Both the position numbers and the translations under genes were made by a program. A stretch of DNA of 64,000 bases from Sarcocystis neurona (lineage: Eukaryota > Apicomplexa > Conoidasida > Eucoccidiorida > Sarcocystidae): NCBI GenBank assembly GCA_000727475.1, contig KL647309.1, positions 1,123,820 to 1,187,819 of the forward strand, given 5' to 3'. Each line of letters begins with the position of its first letter. The first letter of the stretch is position 1. Of this stretch, positions 1 to 12,180 are shown piece by piece. The notes under the pieces are model-generated. The model saw nothing but the letters and a program-made list of their open reading frames with translations, did not search any database and had not been told where the DNA came from.

Positions 1-124
1 CCAGCATGCTCTCTAAAAAAAGAACTGCCTTCATGGCTTTGCTGAATCATCAACTATCTGGGTCTGGTAGTACGTGCGTTTGCAACTTTAGATGCACGTA
101 GGACCACACTTTTCGATACAGGAG

Positions 125-360
125 TCTCTCGGATTCAGCGATTCCAAGGCGCTCTTCGGGCTCTATTGCCTTCCGTGATATGCGAGATTTTGAACAGTGG
201 AGGGCATCACTACTGAAGCGCGAAGAGTGGTGACATACTGTTAGCTAGACACGTCTCTCAGGTTTAGCGAGTACATTGCGCTCTTGGGTACCGTAACGCT
301 TTCCCTCACACATGAGATTTGAACGGTGGAGCGTGTTACGCCTGAAGCGCGAAGAGTGCT
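125..360. repeat. Diverged two-copy tandem repeat, unit about 128 bp
   Basis: The block ending in 'gaagcgcgaagagtg' occurs at about 212-230 and again at about 340-358. It is preceded in both copies by a similar 'gagattt(t)gaac.gtggag' stretch and by a 'tctctc..gtttagcga'-like start. Identity by eye is about 70-80% in the best part. No function is evident. Confidence 0.55.
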
Positions 361-2570
361 GTTGCCAATGAAACGCTGGGGCGCCACCACCGAGTGCATG
401 ACGGCGCTTGTATTTTCTGGTATGTCCTCTCGATAAAAGCTCATGGTTACGTAGTTCCTCCAAGTGCAACCGACGCAATGAGCAAAAAGCATGGCACTGA
501 TTCCCTCTATGCAGGCTGCCTACACGTACTGGCACACTTGACGGTATGCCTTTCACCAAATTCGGCTAGCAGAAGGAACTGCAAGTTCACGTCAGAGTAG
601 CGCGACACGCACAAGGGCCGCTAGCGTGCTGCGAAGTACAAGATCCGACAATCCATGGCAGCGTACTCTCCGTCCTATGGTAGCGGACTACGTGGAGCAG
701 CGAAACCGTTCCCTGGTTCGCGTTACACTTGTTTGAAGCGTGTATCAGAGCTACTGTGTACCGCTTGCCCCTGCTTACCACTTACATCGGATAGCATGAA
801 CTCGCTACCCGTAAGAAAGCAAACCTTGTAGCTTAGATCGCCCCCTGCTGGCAAACTTACCTTCAACTGACCGCACCGCCGATAAAAGCCTAACAAGGAG
901 TTAGAGGACTGGTATGGTGCGATTACGCGCCTTATGGTGATTCAGCTTTAGATGACTGTACACCTTCTACGGTACTGCAGCACCAGCTGCACGTAGCAAA
1001 AGTCCGCTTCCCGAAGGCAGGGCCGCAAAACAACTATCGGAAATCTCCTAGTGGTGCCGCATCGCTTACACGCAGTGAATGCTCCCTTCCCCAAAGCAGG
1101 CCGCCGACGCAGCTGCTAAAATTTCCCTCGGCGTAGGCAATTACGTGGAGCGATTTGTGATTTTCCTCTACGGTGGCGCCTCTACTCAGTGGAAGGCACT
1201 CGAGTGAATAGTTGCATAGAGTGCGACTACATGGGGGCACTGCCAGTGTTGCTGTTTGGCCAGCTCTGCATCCACTGTCACCCTGCTCGTTTCCCTTCAT
1301 TATTTACGTAGCACGTTCGTGTCCGCCGCTTGTCCTAAAAATTCGAAATTCAACGATCGCCGTTGCAAACGCGTGACTCTGCGTCTGCATTCAGCCCAAG
1401 TCGACTGCGTACGCTCTCTCCTGTAAGCCTGACAGATGCGGCCACAATTTCTTCAAAATAGCCCTCGCTGTTGTAACATCAGCGAAACGCATCCTCTGTA
1501 AACGGTGCAACGGAGCACAAGGAACTTTCTCAGAGCAGCCGCTAAATGCGAACTTCCTTGCTCGCAGCAAGTATGACGGAATAGGCGTAGCAGGCATGGG
1601 TCATTTGAGGCCGTCACAGACGGCCTCCACATGCTGGTAGCAATACGCTGTCACGCAAGTGGCACCCGAAACACGTAAGTTGCCGTGGTGTTGCGCCGTT
1701 CAATGTGACATCGTCTCTTGTAAGAAAAAGCGCTGTAATCTGCTTACTGTCCGCTCGGAATCATGCCTTGTTAGCTCCTCTACATGCCGAAGACGGTTAC
1801 CGATTCTTCACGACTTCGTTGTGACAGCCACCAGTGCCTACTGCATCCGTCAACACTATCACAAGCGAGGCGCCAGAGCGGAAAAACGTGCGACGAAGTT
1901 GCAATTAAGAGCAAGCGGGGCTCCCCGGCGCACGAGGCAAAGCATATAGCACTGAACCAGATGCAGCAAGAGGCGATACGGCCGAAGTGGTGACCAACGA
2001 AAAGACGAAGCAGTGTGTGAGACTGTCTCTGGCCCGTGTTGTAGAGCCGAGCCGCCCGTTTGTTACTGCGGTGCACAACAGTTTGCCGCCTTACGTGACT
2101 CTGACATAGATCTGCACACTGCCGGCATATGCAAGAGCATCAACTGCCGGTCTCCACCTTGTACACAAACGCACACACACATTTGGCCCTGCTACGCCCC
2201 TCTAAATTGCGGAGAGCTTCTGTCATTCGTAGTAGACCGTCATGGATTGCGAGGCAGACACCGTTACTCACAGGGACGAGTAATACCTGTCTGAAAGTAT
2301 TCAGACAGGCGGTCTACCCGACGACAGTCAGTTAATCATATTTACGTATGACATCCAGAGTGTGTATCTACTGTGGACTCCACAAATGACGATGTGACGT
2401 TTTTGTCTTTCCTTAGGAAAAACAAGCTTCCCTTGGAACGCCCCTGTGCCTGCTCGAAGTAATGCACTGAAATTGCAGAGCTCCCGCCACCTCTTCGAAA
2501 GGTCGCTCAGAAGCAGAACGAACTGAATCTGTGAACGGAATTTTGAAAAGGCCGCCCGTCGCATATGGAT

Positions 2571-2730
2571 GGTTCGTCTTCCTCTGGCCAAACTCCGCGC
2601 AGGCAAAGTCCTTATGGTAACCGCTGATACACACACCTGTGCGGGTGGTTCGTTTGCTAGCCCACTGCATGCAAAGTTCTTACGGTAACCGCTAATATAC
2701 ACATCTGTGATGGTCGTTCGTTTGTTCGTC
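2571..2730. repeat. Partial tandem repeat, unit about 70-75 bp
   Basis: The segment beginning 'ggttcgt' recurs at about 2571, 2646 and 2712. The first two copies share the core 'gcaaagt.ctta.ggtaaccgct.ata.acaca.ctgtg'. The third copy is only a partial start. Confidence 0.6.
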
Positions 2731-2789
2731 CATTGAAACAAAGCCGTTAAATGTAAACGAGCACCGGCGACTGGAGCCTTGTGTACCAC

Positions 2790-2895
2790 CTGAGAGCAGT
2801 CGTGCTCCTTTAGCCCTTCTCCCCCTTCCATACTACAATCCCCTGAGAGCAGTCGTGCTCCTTTAGCCCTTCCCCCCTTCCATACTACAATCCCC
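2790..2895. repeat. 53-bp tandem duplication overlapping a stop codon
   Basis: Two nearly identical 53-bp copies (2790-2842 and 2843-2895) differ by about one base. The distal edge of the second copy contains the last codons and the TAG stop (2885-2887, minus strand) of the coiled-coil membrane protein gene, so the first copy carries a duplicate of the CDS end within the 3' flank. Confidence 0.75.
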
Positions 2896-4003
2896 GCGGA
2901 GCAGCTTTTTCAGCTATCCGCAGCACCTCTTCTGGCGGCATGCCCGGGACCTCATCTAGCAGCTGGCGTATTACTTCCACACGACTCTGTCCTGCGCGCT
3001 TGCTCGAACGATTCTGCCTTCCAGGGCGCTTGCTCTCACTTCCTTGACGCGTATGATCCCTGAACTGCCGGTCCTCTTGAAGACGACGTTGTGCAGGTTC
3101 CTCGGAACGTCCCGTGCTGTTGGTCGAACTTCTACCTTGTGCAGCATGCACGAAATCCGCCGTCCTCGATGCGTGGCGGTCGTCTGCAGCATAATTGGCT
3201 GAGTGATTGCGCCTGTCCGGTGCCCGACTGGGTCGCCTAGAACTACGTTGATCGTCGTAGTCAGCGGCACCCTCAAACTCGCCAGCATCCGCAGACCCGG
3301 TGGTTGCGAACTCGTACATGTCGCGAAGTTGATAGCGAAGGTCTTCAAGCCTAAACAGCAGCTCCTGTTTGCGAGCCTTGTAGGAGGCATTCAGCGCTCT
3401 GGAGTCCTGTTCGTTAGTCCCTGCGTCCATCCTCTTTGCCTCTAATTTTTCCTCTAGAGCCTGGAGCTCCTCCTGGGCCGCATACATATCCCGCAGGATG
3501 CGTCTCCTTTCCTGTACTCTGCGGCGCGCTTTGTCCTTCATTGCGCGACTACTGTGGCGGCGTTTCATCCACGACAAAAGTTCACCTATTCCCAAAAGCA
3601 CTAGAGGAACGGTAATTCCAACTGAGAAATTGCGGACGAATGACCGAAACCATCCTTCAGGCGCTGGGGCTGGTGCAAGTGGAACCGCACGAACTGAAGG
3701 CGACGGGTGGTACTTGTACGTCCTGCCGTCTGCCATTTGAACTGTCAGTGCGAGGTCGGAAACGGACCGCGACTCCCCAGCTTCGGGCTGAGTCACTGAG
3801 CCATATGCTCCATGGGCTAGCAACACGTACAGACCCAGGGCACCGCCCACAAATCCCAGACTCACCAGGATGTTACAGATGTCCTTTATGTCCGGCCTCG
3901 CCATGTGGAAAGATTGGGCGTCAGTGACGGGCAGGACGTACAGCCCAGGATGAGATGCCACACGCGTCAGCGCAGGGGAATAAGTAGGAAATGCAGGGGT
4001 CAC
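2885..4003 (-). CDS. Two-TM, coiled-coil membrane protein of unknown function
   Basis: An open frame of 372 codons. I do not recognise the family. The most likely start is the internal Met at 3904 (residue 34), because it lies just ahead of the first membrane segment; the upstream 33 codons look like leader or 5' UTR. Two hydrophobic segments are visible, about residues 42-67 and 126-145, separated by a roughly 55-residue Pro/Ala-containing loop. They are followed by a basic stretch and a strongly charged heptad-like coiled coil (about 150-245), then a Ser/Arg-rich tail ending in an acidic-hydrophobic helix. The layout suggests an organelle membrane protein with a cytosolic or matrix coiled coil. 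Extra 5' exons cannot be excluded. Its stop codon lies inside a tandem duplication. Confidence 0.7.
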   Translation of the reverse strand: MTPAFPTYSPALTRVASHPGLYVLPVTDAQSFHMARPDIKDICNILVSLGFVGGALGLYVLLAHGAYGSVTQPEAGESRSVSDLALTVQMADGRTYKYHPSPSVRAVPLAPAPAPEGWFRSFVRNFSVGITVPLVLLGIGELLSWMKRRHSSRAMKDKARRRVQERRRILRDMYAAQEELQALEEKLEAKRMDAGTNEQDSRALNASYKARKQELLFRLEDLRYQLRDMYEFATTGSADAGEFEGAADYDDQRSSRRPSRAPDRRNHSANYAADDRHASRTADFVHAAQGRSSTNSTGRSEEPAQRRLQEDRQFRDHTRQGSESKRPGRQNRSSKRAGQSRVEVIRQLLDEVPGMPPEEVLRIAEKAAPRGL

Positions 4004-6876
4004 CGCAGCGCGCTACAGAGTTCAGTACTAAAGAAATGCCTTCGGTCTTCACGTGATCTTGTTTTGTACTTATGGGTGAGCACTACATGTGCAAAAAAGA
4101 TGTGAAGTGTGTCTCTGGACGGTGACGCACTACAGCATAACGGACTGGCAAAATTGGAACTGAAGTCCTACATGACCGATGCGCTACGCCGGCTCAGCTT
4201 CGCGTCTCCGGGCGACCCACGTTCGCATACAAGTCATTGAACTTTCTTGGAAGACAGGCGGAAGACACTACTGCGGTGCATATGGATTTGGATTCATGGG
4301 ACAGAACTCATTCTTCCAAAACACATACACCTAACAGTGTTTGTGGCGCACAGACAGCGTTATCCGCAGATTATGCGAAGTACCCGCAGCAAATTGAACG
4401 GGATGTCTAGTCTCCAGCCCAGCTGATCAGCAGGCAAAAATTAGCCAGGCGCCTGGAACCGCGCCAGAAATTCAAGAAGCTCCCTCCTCCAATCATTTCT
4501 ACATTTGATGTCGGGCACATGCTCCTCAGAACCCTACAAAGACTCCAACATGACTACTGTAGGTACTTCTTGGGTGCGACTTCGAACGTGTCCTGCACAG
4601 AAGAAACGCGTCGCACACCGGGGCGCGGCATCTGCGCCCAGTAATGGAATATCTTTGCTGCGGCTAGGCGCAGCTTACCCCATTCTGATCCGCTGTAACG
4701 TCGGCGTTTGCAGAGTGCACACAGGCGTGTTCTACAGCTTCGGGTGTCCTCCGTTAACCACTTCATTGAAACACCGACGGACCGTTCTAGGGGGGCGAGG
4801 CACTATCCCGGCAGTGACGCGGATATCTCTGCCAGAGCACGTGCTCATTTGCAACTGCGACGGGGAAACACATTTATCCCGCGGGGCCCCTTTGCACCCA
4901 CAGCACTTGTACGGGTGGATTTTCTGAACGCGCTCCCGTACGAGAAATATTTTTTCAAAACATGAATACACACAAGCGCACTTGTGGCCGCGAAAAGTTA
5001 GTGGAGTCGACTCCTCCGAGCGCCTGTCTCCACTCGAGTTCACCCGGCAGTGTTTAATAAGATACGGCGGGGCCGTGCACTGCATCGGGCTCAGCAGGTA
5101 ATCGGAGAGAAGACGCCAACATACACTGGTTTCCCTTAGGCTGTGGAGCCCTAATTTCCTTATATATGCTGAAGGTGGATGACAATGTATGCATGCCAGT
5201 CCATGGGTACCACGGCGCCTGAGGCTCCGGCCTTTATCGTGCGTTGCGCAAGGGAGGTCATAGTCCTCCTAACCGTACTTGCCCGCCCCACAGCTGCACA
5301 TAGTAAATCGAAGGCCCTCTTGTCGTGTGCAGTTTCACTGTCCACAATAATCTATGATTAGCGTTTTTATTTGTAATACTTTAGGTAGCCGCTGCTTTCT
5401 TTGCACTGCGCACAGGACGACCAATAGCGCCCGTTGTAGGAGATGGGAAGCATGCGCAGGAGCTCTGTACTGAGTAGGGGACATTGTTCAGCAGTTCTTC
5501 ATCTCAAGGTGGAAGCGAATAACAGCAACAGTTCTCAAATGGTAGACAGTGCCGCGCAAAAGGAGACATGCCGATTGGTGATTACGTTTTTCCTTGCAAT
5601 GGGGCCAACGCTCGAGGCACTCGTCGATTGTCAACATCCCTGCGGAACATTGGTCTGCCAGACAGAAACCTCTGCCCCCTTTCGAACAGTTATCTACAAT
5701 ATTTCAGGAGGTCCTCTTGCGAAGGATTCAGCTTTTTGAGGGTGGCTCGTATGTACTGTATCTGTGCACCAACCTTATTTCCCTATGATGGGATAGAGTG
5801 TTGACAGATACTTGGAAGACTTGGCGCGAGCGCCGGGAGGCGTCACGGACCAGGCGTTCATATTGCCGTCGTGCTCAGATGGCTGCCACGCGAGCACAAC
5901 ACGTGCGACGTCTAGCCTTGCCAGAAGTGCTCTATCAGCTGGGGTGAACACTTGATGAGCAGCTGATGCGAACAGCCACAACGCTACACCGACATGGCTT
6001 TCTGCGCGCAGAACAGATAATGGATGTAGTATGTGGGGTGGCTAACAGCCGGGACAGCACTGTGCACAGATGTGGAGGAGAGCGACGAAAGAGTCTGGCT
6101 GCAAAAGCCACCAAATCCAGTAGTCTCTATATGAATCACCTCCGGTATAGACTGGGGAAAGTCATCCCAGTCTCCGGCTTCAGGAGCGACTTCCTACCCT
6201 CGTTGTCCTCATATGAAGCAGTCCACTACAGACTCGACAAAGTCATCTTAGTCTCTCATCCCTGGGAGAGTCCCTCTCAGAGGTGCGTACTATCCCGGTG
6301 TGGTCCGGAAAAGCGCACCCTGTTGAGCGTAGTTCGCCAACTTCAGCAAACCCTAACCCGTAGAAGCATTCGTGTGCGGCTGTTTTCTTGTCTGTAGCCA
6401 GCTAGGTGTTCTTAGGCGCCGAGGTGTCGCCGCTCTTACGAGTGCTTCTCCTGGGCGCATGTGGTGAGTCTGCCATGGGGACGCACACGGATTTTCAACC
6501 CTACATCAGCAGCAGGGGTTCGAGTAGTGCACAACCACACTGCTCGCTCGTCTTGAGCTTGTACAAACCACGGAAACATGCTTGGCGACGCTGCCCTTCC
6601 AGCTCCTCCCACCTCAATGCGCCTGCTGTCCAGGAGTGCTGACTTTGTAATAAATGAGGGGGGCTTTCCTCTTAAACGCATCCCATAATGCAACTCCCGG
6701 CCATGCAACGTTGGAGGCGTGCAGAGGGACCCAGGTAAAAAGAATGTGTTATTCGAAGGCCCGACAATCCGTACGTCCGCACAGCCTCCAGAAACTGTTA
6801 CACCAGAACTACGGTGCAAGTCTGTTCTGTCACGCTGTCTTAACCTTTACGGTTGTAGGAGCGGTGCTGCGTACCT
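4004..6876. other. Intergenic, no recognised gene
   Basis: Lies between the 5' end of the coiled-coil protein gene and the 3' end of DNAI2, both on the minus strand. Open frames of 98-143 codons occur (4505-4927, 5966-6397) but none resembles a family or has a convincing exon structure. Two diverged copies of an 82-bp segment occur near 6128-6260, each carrying a short inverted pair around 'aaagtcat'. The region probably contains the promoter and 5' UTR of the gene at 2885-4003. Confidence 0.5.
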
Positions 6877-9800
6877 CTACTCCCCTCCAGGGTTTCGTGG
6901 GGAAGTGCGATCTGCCGGGATTCCTGAGAGCCCGGCACTTCCATGAACTGGAGATTCAGGAGGAGGCACACGTAGTTTTTGCTCCTCTTGACGCTGGTCA
7001 GACAGCCGCGTATCTTCTGCTGACGGTGCGTCCGGAGCTGCTGCTCTTGCGTGTAAAGGTTGTCCTAGGCGGTCGTCGCCGCCCGGACAGTCAGCTTCTC
7101 TATTATTCCTAAGAGCGCCGTCTTGCTGGGAAGGTGGGGCTCGCTCGACGGAAGAAAAGCGGCCAGCAGATCTTCGCCCGCGATGGGCTTCAGGCTCAAT
7201 ATCCATCGCTGCGAAAAATTCTTCACGAAGTTTGAGTAAGGCCTGCTCAGCGGTGCACAAGAGAGCGCAGGACCACACCGCCGAGTTGTGCTGGACCTAC
7301 ACGCGGGTCGTGACAACCACTTGTGTGTTGGAGGCGTACGGCTTGCACAGAAGTCACAAACTGAAGCGTGCCCCCGTGGACAGATTCCGCGAGAGTGGAA
7401 AAAATGAGTGATCTTGCTCCCGTGTACATTTATTTTCGACTGTCCATAATCGCACTCGTGCACTGGTCGCGACGACGTGAACAAGACCGATGTTACGACC
7501 GTATAGATCTTCACCTCCGCGGGAGTGCCCATCAGCCGTATCACGACGTAGAAATGCAGACAAAACCCCCACAGCCGCAGGACAGGAATACTCTACCTCA
7601 GGGCCGGATAGTTTGCCCTTGGCGGCGTTGACTTTGCTCGCCGCCGTCTTTTCCTCTAATCGTCGCGCTGCGGCAATATGCAGAAGAGTCGCACACCTAA
7701 TAAAACATTCTGACGGGGCCCGGTTTCATCGAGTTTCCCGATTCCTTTGCGGGTTCTGCCGAAATGGTTATGCAGCTCACGCACACTTGGTGCGGGGCGT
7801 ACCTTCAGCCAAGCGTCTAGACTGCTCAATGTTCTTCTCTCGGCGCGTCTCTCTCTCAAACATCTGTAGCAAAGCACGCCCACAGACACCAGAGTGGACA
7901 GTTGCTCGATGGTACGGCGAAACAGGAGGGGCAGATGTATCAGTGTTTTCCGGAGATGCGCTGCCAGTATTTGATCTCACCTGTCCAAGAGCCACCTTCT
8001 CGTTGGCCCCGGGAAGATGAAGTGCCTCGCAAAGTTCCAGTAATGTGACTGTCCCGTCAGCGTCTCCTATAGCAACGTGCTGGCCTGTTTCAGGCGCACC
8101 CAGGACAATCCAGTCTTTGAGCGCGTAGTATCGAGGCAGCCACCGTTTAAAAGCCACTTGTTAAGCAAGCAATTCCATCGAGTTTTGAGTCGGTATTTTT
8201 TGTTCGAGAATTTGCAACTTACAGGAGGACCCACCCAGGTATGCTTCTATTCAAACTTCGTGGGTGCACAGATGTAACAAATTAGACACCGGCGTGGGTG
8301 TCCAATGTGCAACGACAAGCATTGATAACCTTGTACGCTGCCTCTTGTGTATTAGATTCCTGAGTGATTGTGACCGCGCATCAATCACGACTATTTCGGT
8401 GCAGCTCACCATTCATTTGAACAGCGATTGACCAGAGGGCTGCGTCGGACACCTGCACGAGAACACATGTGCCACTCAGATGCACGACAGCGACGTAGCA
8501 GGTCAGCAGTTCAACTTGTGTGTCGTCTGTTGTGCATGGAACCTTGCCAAACTCCTGGAATTCTGGTGAATATGGTGGCTGTTTCAAGACAAGATTAGAG
8601 TAAACACTCACCTTATGCTGGAATGTAACTTCGTTCTGCCTGTAGTAATAGTCCCAGAAATCCAGGAAACCGTCTTCACGACACACCTGTAATGAGAAAA
8701 AACACGCGGTCACCGCGCACAGATGGGCAGATACGGGTTACAAGAACCACGAGGGTTGCGCGTGCACTGCGTAAAGGGACGGTAATGATTTGCCACAAAG
8801 AGAGAGAACAACATTCAGCTGCAGAGTACATCACAGCAATGTAGAGAGGGGAAGCATTTTCCTTGAACTGGTGGCTTGCCATAAATAATCCTGGGCGAGT
8901 TGGACTCCATTGACCGGTTAAAAGTGGCGCAGGATGATGGTCCGTGCAAATGATTGGGGACTTGACTTCCTCCATCCAAATCTGAGGGAAACAAGGAGCC
9001 ATCCAAGGCAGACTCCAGTTAAGCAGCAACAGAACGTTGTTTTGAAAACGTGACAATTGGAAGCTTTCAAAAGATGGACACACGTACCTTGGCAGTCCAG
9101 TCGCCAATCGTCAAGAAGTACTTGGGATGGAACGGGTTTCTCTGGATGCAAAGAAACGAGAAGACGCCACATCTGGTACCAGTATCTCACGATAAGTAGG
9201 GCAACCGAACTACTATATAAATGCTTTAAAAATATGCTCTATTTCAGCAATTCCCTCTCCCTGGCGAGTCCAGAAAGTCCTCTCAGGACTGCGCACCCCC
9301 CGAAGAACATTGACCGGCCAGACTTCTTGCGAAGTGTGGTACACGTCAGGAGGTCGTCTTCTTGTCTTCTTACCTGTACTGCGTAGACGGGGCCGTAGTG
9401 TTTTCCATTTTCCACGCCAAAGCGCTGAGCAATCTCCACGGCTTCCAAGTAGTGAAAAGACACACGTGAGGAACGCTACATTCTATATTGAATCGCGAAG
9501 TAGGACTGCTGTTAACGTTTCCGTGGGAGGCGCAGGAAACCACTGGAACATAAGTGGCTCGTCGTCTCCTATTCGACTATAACGAAACGCATCAAATATG
9601 GTCTTACAGTGAAAAACAAGTGCAAGGAACGGCTCGGAGACGTTTGCAGTGTGCGTTAACTCACAGGTGCCACTCCCTCTTTTAGGTTTTTTCTTCAGCG
9701 TTACCGTAATTCCTTGCTCCGTACCCACAAGGTACTTTGTAGGCTGTGCCCGGTGGTTCATCACAGTCGGTTCACACATAGTGTCACGTCATACCAGTTG

Positions 9801-12180
9801 ACGAAGCTAAATCGTTTCGAAAAACTCTCTGGTGCCTCCGCCGGGTGCTCAGGGGGACGAGTAGCTGAGCGCACAACGAAGTACAATCCTTACTCCGGCG
9901 TCCACGCTCCACTCAAGCGACATGCCTCCAACCACCTCGGCTGTATTTGTGGCGTCGCACAAAACGCAGTCCTCAACTGGAGTTTTTAAATTTCTTGTAT
10001 CCCACCAGAGGACGCGCCCATCGGTGGAAGCAGATACGAGTTCATTGTTAGTCTTGCTCTGTAACCTGATACGATCCACGCCAAGGTAGGGAGAACATCT
10101 GTGGCAACCTGCGGGGGAAGCCTTCGACGCGCCTTTCGCCTCGCACGCAAGAAAACTACACAGTTTGTTCCGAGTGTTGACATGGTTTTTCGACAGCACA
10201 CCTCTTTACAAAAATTCAACAAGCAAGCCACCTCCCTCAGTGTGTCCGCAACGTTTACCACATAACGTCGTAGACAGGGTCGTAGTGACTCGTTTCCGTC
10301 TGGGTTGTTTCTGCTGGCTTAGTCCCTTTCCTCAGGTCCCAGAGTGCTACATTGAAATTGCCACAACAGCCACAGTACGAAGCCGTATTTCAGTGGACAC
10401 CTGAGAAGGCCTGCCTTCCTTGCGAGGTGCGACGACGCTGATGTCTGCACCCGACTAGAAAATGTCAGCATGGGACCCCAACTGCGACTAAAAACGAATG
10501 CGTGCTCGCGAAGAGGTCAAAGGCAAAAAGTCTCGACACGGAACGATGACAGGTGCCTGCAAGGCATGAGACACTTCCTCACATATAAGGCCGCTGTAAC
10601 ATCCTCCGGCAATGACATCTGTTATTTTGCTGTTGTACATCAGGGATACTACCGGGCTCTTGCTGTTGAGCTCGGTCACCGGCGTGTTTGATTGGTTTAC
10701 ATCCCAGATATAGGCCTGTGAGGGCATTGGATCTGGCTGCTTCTGAAACCTGAGGCACCGATAAAAGCAGACAATGCGCAGACAAACACGCAACTCTGCG
10801 TAAACTATGAGAGACGTCAGCCACTCTTTTAAAACGCCACGGAGCAAGTGCTACAGCCCGCCCTACGAATAAGACTGCGTCTTTATTCTTTTCCACTAGT
10901 ACCCGTTCATTCCTCACTTAAGAATGGCATAGGCAACCGCAAGCCTCGGTGCCCCGTCTGGCTGCCATGATATGCGAGTTGCGGTTCTTCGGCAGTCTGT
11001 CACTTTGTCCCTGCAGTTCGCAAGAAGATGGGACGGCGTACGAAGACGGCTGAGATAAGAGAGCTAGCTGTGGCAACCACCCGTGTTGCTTTTGTCGCTG
11101 GGAGCGCAGAAAATCCTCGCCAACATTGACGGATAGCAGTTGAAATGTCAGAGGCAGAGGCGGCAACGACTCTTAAAGTGTTGTTCTGTGTGAAGACAGT
11201 TGGTGCCTTAGGCGGGGTGTTGGGCATTTCTGTGCAGCAGCAATAACATACGGACTTGAAGAGCATCAAAGACTTCGACGAAAGATTGTCCGAGCTGTGT
11301 CGCACAAACTCTCCTACAAAGTACTCTTCGAAGATGTCCAAAGTATCATTTTGCTTGAGAGGTTTCGACGCTTCGCTCGTCAGCTGTCGGATGGCAGTCG
11401 CGAATGCTGAAGCAATGGAATGCGAGAGGTACCGGTGAAATTCGACTTGAAGGGTTTTCATATCTTACGTAGTTAGCTTCCTACGCAGTCAGCTTTACGC
11501 CAAATAGGAAGCATTCTGGCTTAGAAAGGGTAACACAATAGATTTTGCGTAGCGAGCAGGTTCTGCCTGCAGCTGGCAGCGATCTCGAATGCCTACCGGG
11601 ATCTCTGTCGATTCGTTTTTTCCACTTCGTGGTCTCTTGGACTTCTGAAGGGTCGACCTCCTTCGGCCACCCACCTTCGCTGTGCTTCATCCCTTTCGCT
11701 GCCAGATTGACCCTTTCCGTATTCACCTACGTCGAGGGCAGAGAAATCACACTTTGTTCTCTAAGTGAAATCGTGCAGCGTGCTCCCCAGCGCAACTGCC
11801 CTAGCTGAGTAGAGCGCGCACTACATTGCTGGAACTTCTCTGTGAGCACTAGTAACTCCGCCTACAGAAGATTTTTTCGAGTCAAAGATATTCAAAATTG
11901 GAAGCTAGAAGCACATAGAGGACGTGGCTGCCGCAGGCGGATTCGTGCAATCAATTGCGATGTCTCTTAAATGGACAGCCTGTGCGGCACGAACCATGTG
12001 TTCCGACATTTCCATAATGTTATCCGAGACGAACGTCCGTGGGTTTCTCCGAACATACTGGTTCTTCAGCTCAGCTTTCGGCGCAATAGCACCGAGCAGC
12101 TTTGGTTCGGACACTTCAAAACTGCAGTGTTTCCCAAATTCCTGTCGGAACTTGGAGTACGCGTAGTAGTACTCATTCAT
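6877..12180 (-). CDS. DNAI2: Axonemal outer-arm dynein intermediate chain 2 (WD repeats)
   Basis: A multi-exon gene matching DNAI2/IC69 (Chlamydomonas ODA6) from end to end. It is an outer dynein arm intermediate chain that helps anchor the arm and here would serve the microgamete flagellum. Start Met at 12180, matching the family start 'YYYAYSKFRQEFGKHC'. Recognisable exons in order: 11698-11597 (EGGWPKEV), 11463-11252 (DIFEEYF), about 10.76-10.57 kb (AYIWDVNQSNTPV, AGGCYSGLI), about 10.35-10.26 kb (WDLRKGTKPAE, DPVYDVMW), about 10.07-9.89 kb (SASTDGRVLWWD), about 9.75-9.67 kb (KYLVGTEQGI), about 9.45-9.38 kb, about 9.14-9.09 kb (FLTIGDWTAK), 8981-8880, about 8.69-8.61 kb (DGFLDFWDYYY), about 8.47-8.42 kb, about 8.08-7.98 kb (IGDADGTVTLLEL), about 7.87-7.81 kb (MFERETRREK), about 7.66-7.60 kb, and a last exon from about 7.24 kb to the TAG at 6877. 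The C-terminal tail is Arg/Gln/Pro-rich and longer than expected. The first intron, the 11.1-kb exon and a few edges are uncertain. One intron uses a GC donor (8879). Confidence 0.93.

Larger units (their letters stand above)
1..2884. other. No recognisable gene; decayed tandem repeats
   Basis: Open frames here are short (at most about 165 codons), overlap on both strands and resemble no family I know. The stretch holds two diverged copies of a roughly 128-bp unit near 125-360, three partial copies of a roughly 70-75-bp unit near 2571-2730, and a 53-bp tandem duplication at 2790-2895 that runs into the 3' end of the next gene. It may be intergenic DNA or contain exons of an upstream gene too short to recognise. 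Confidence 0.5.
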
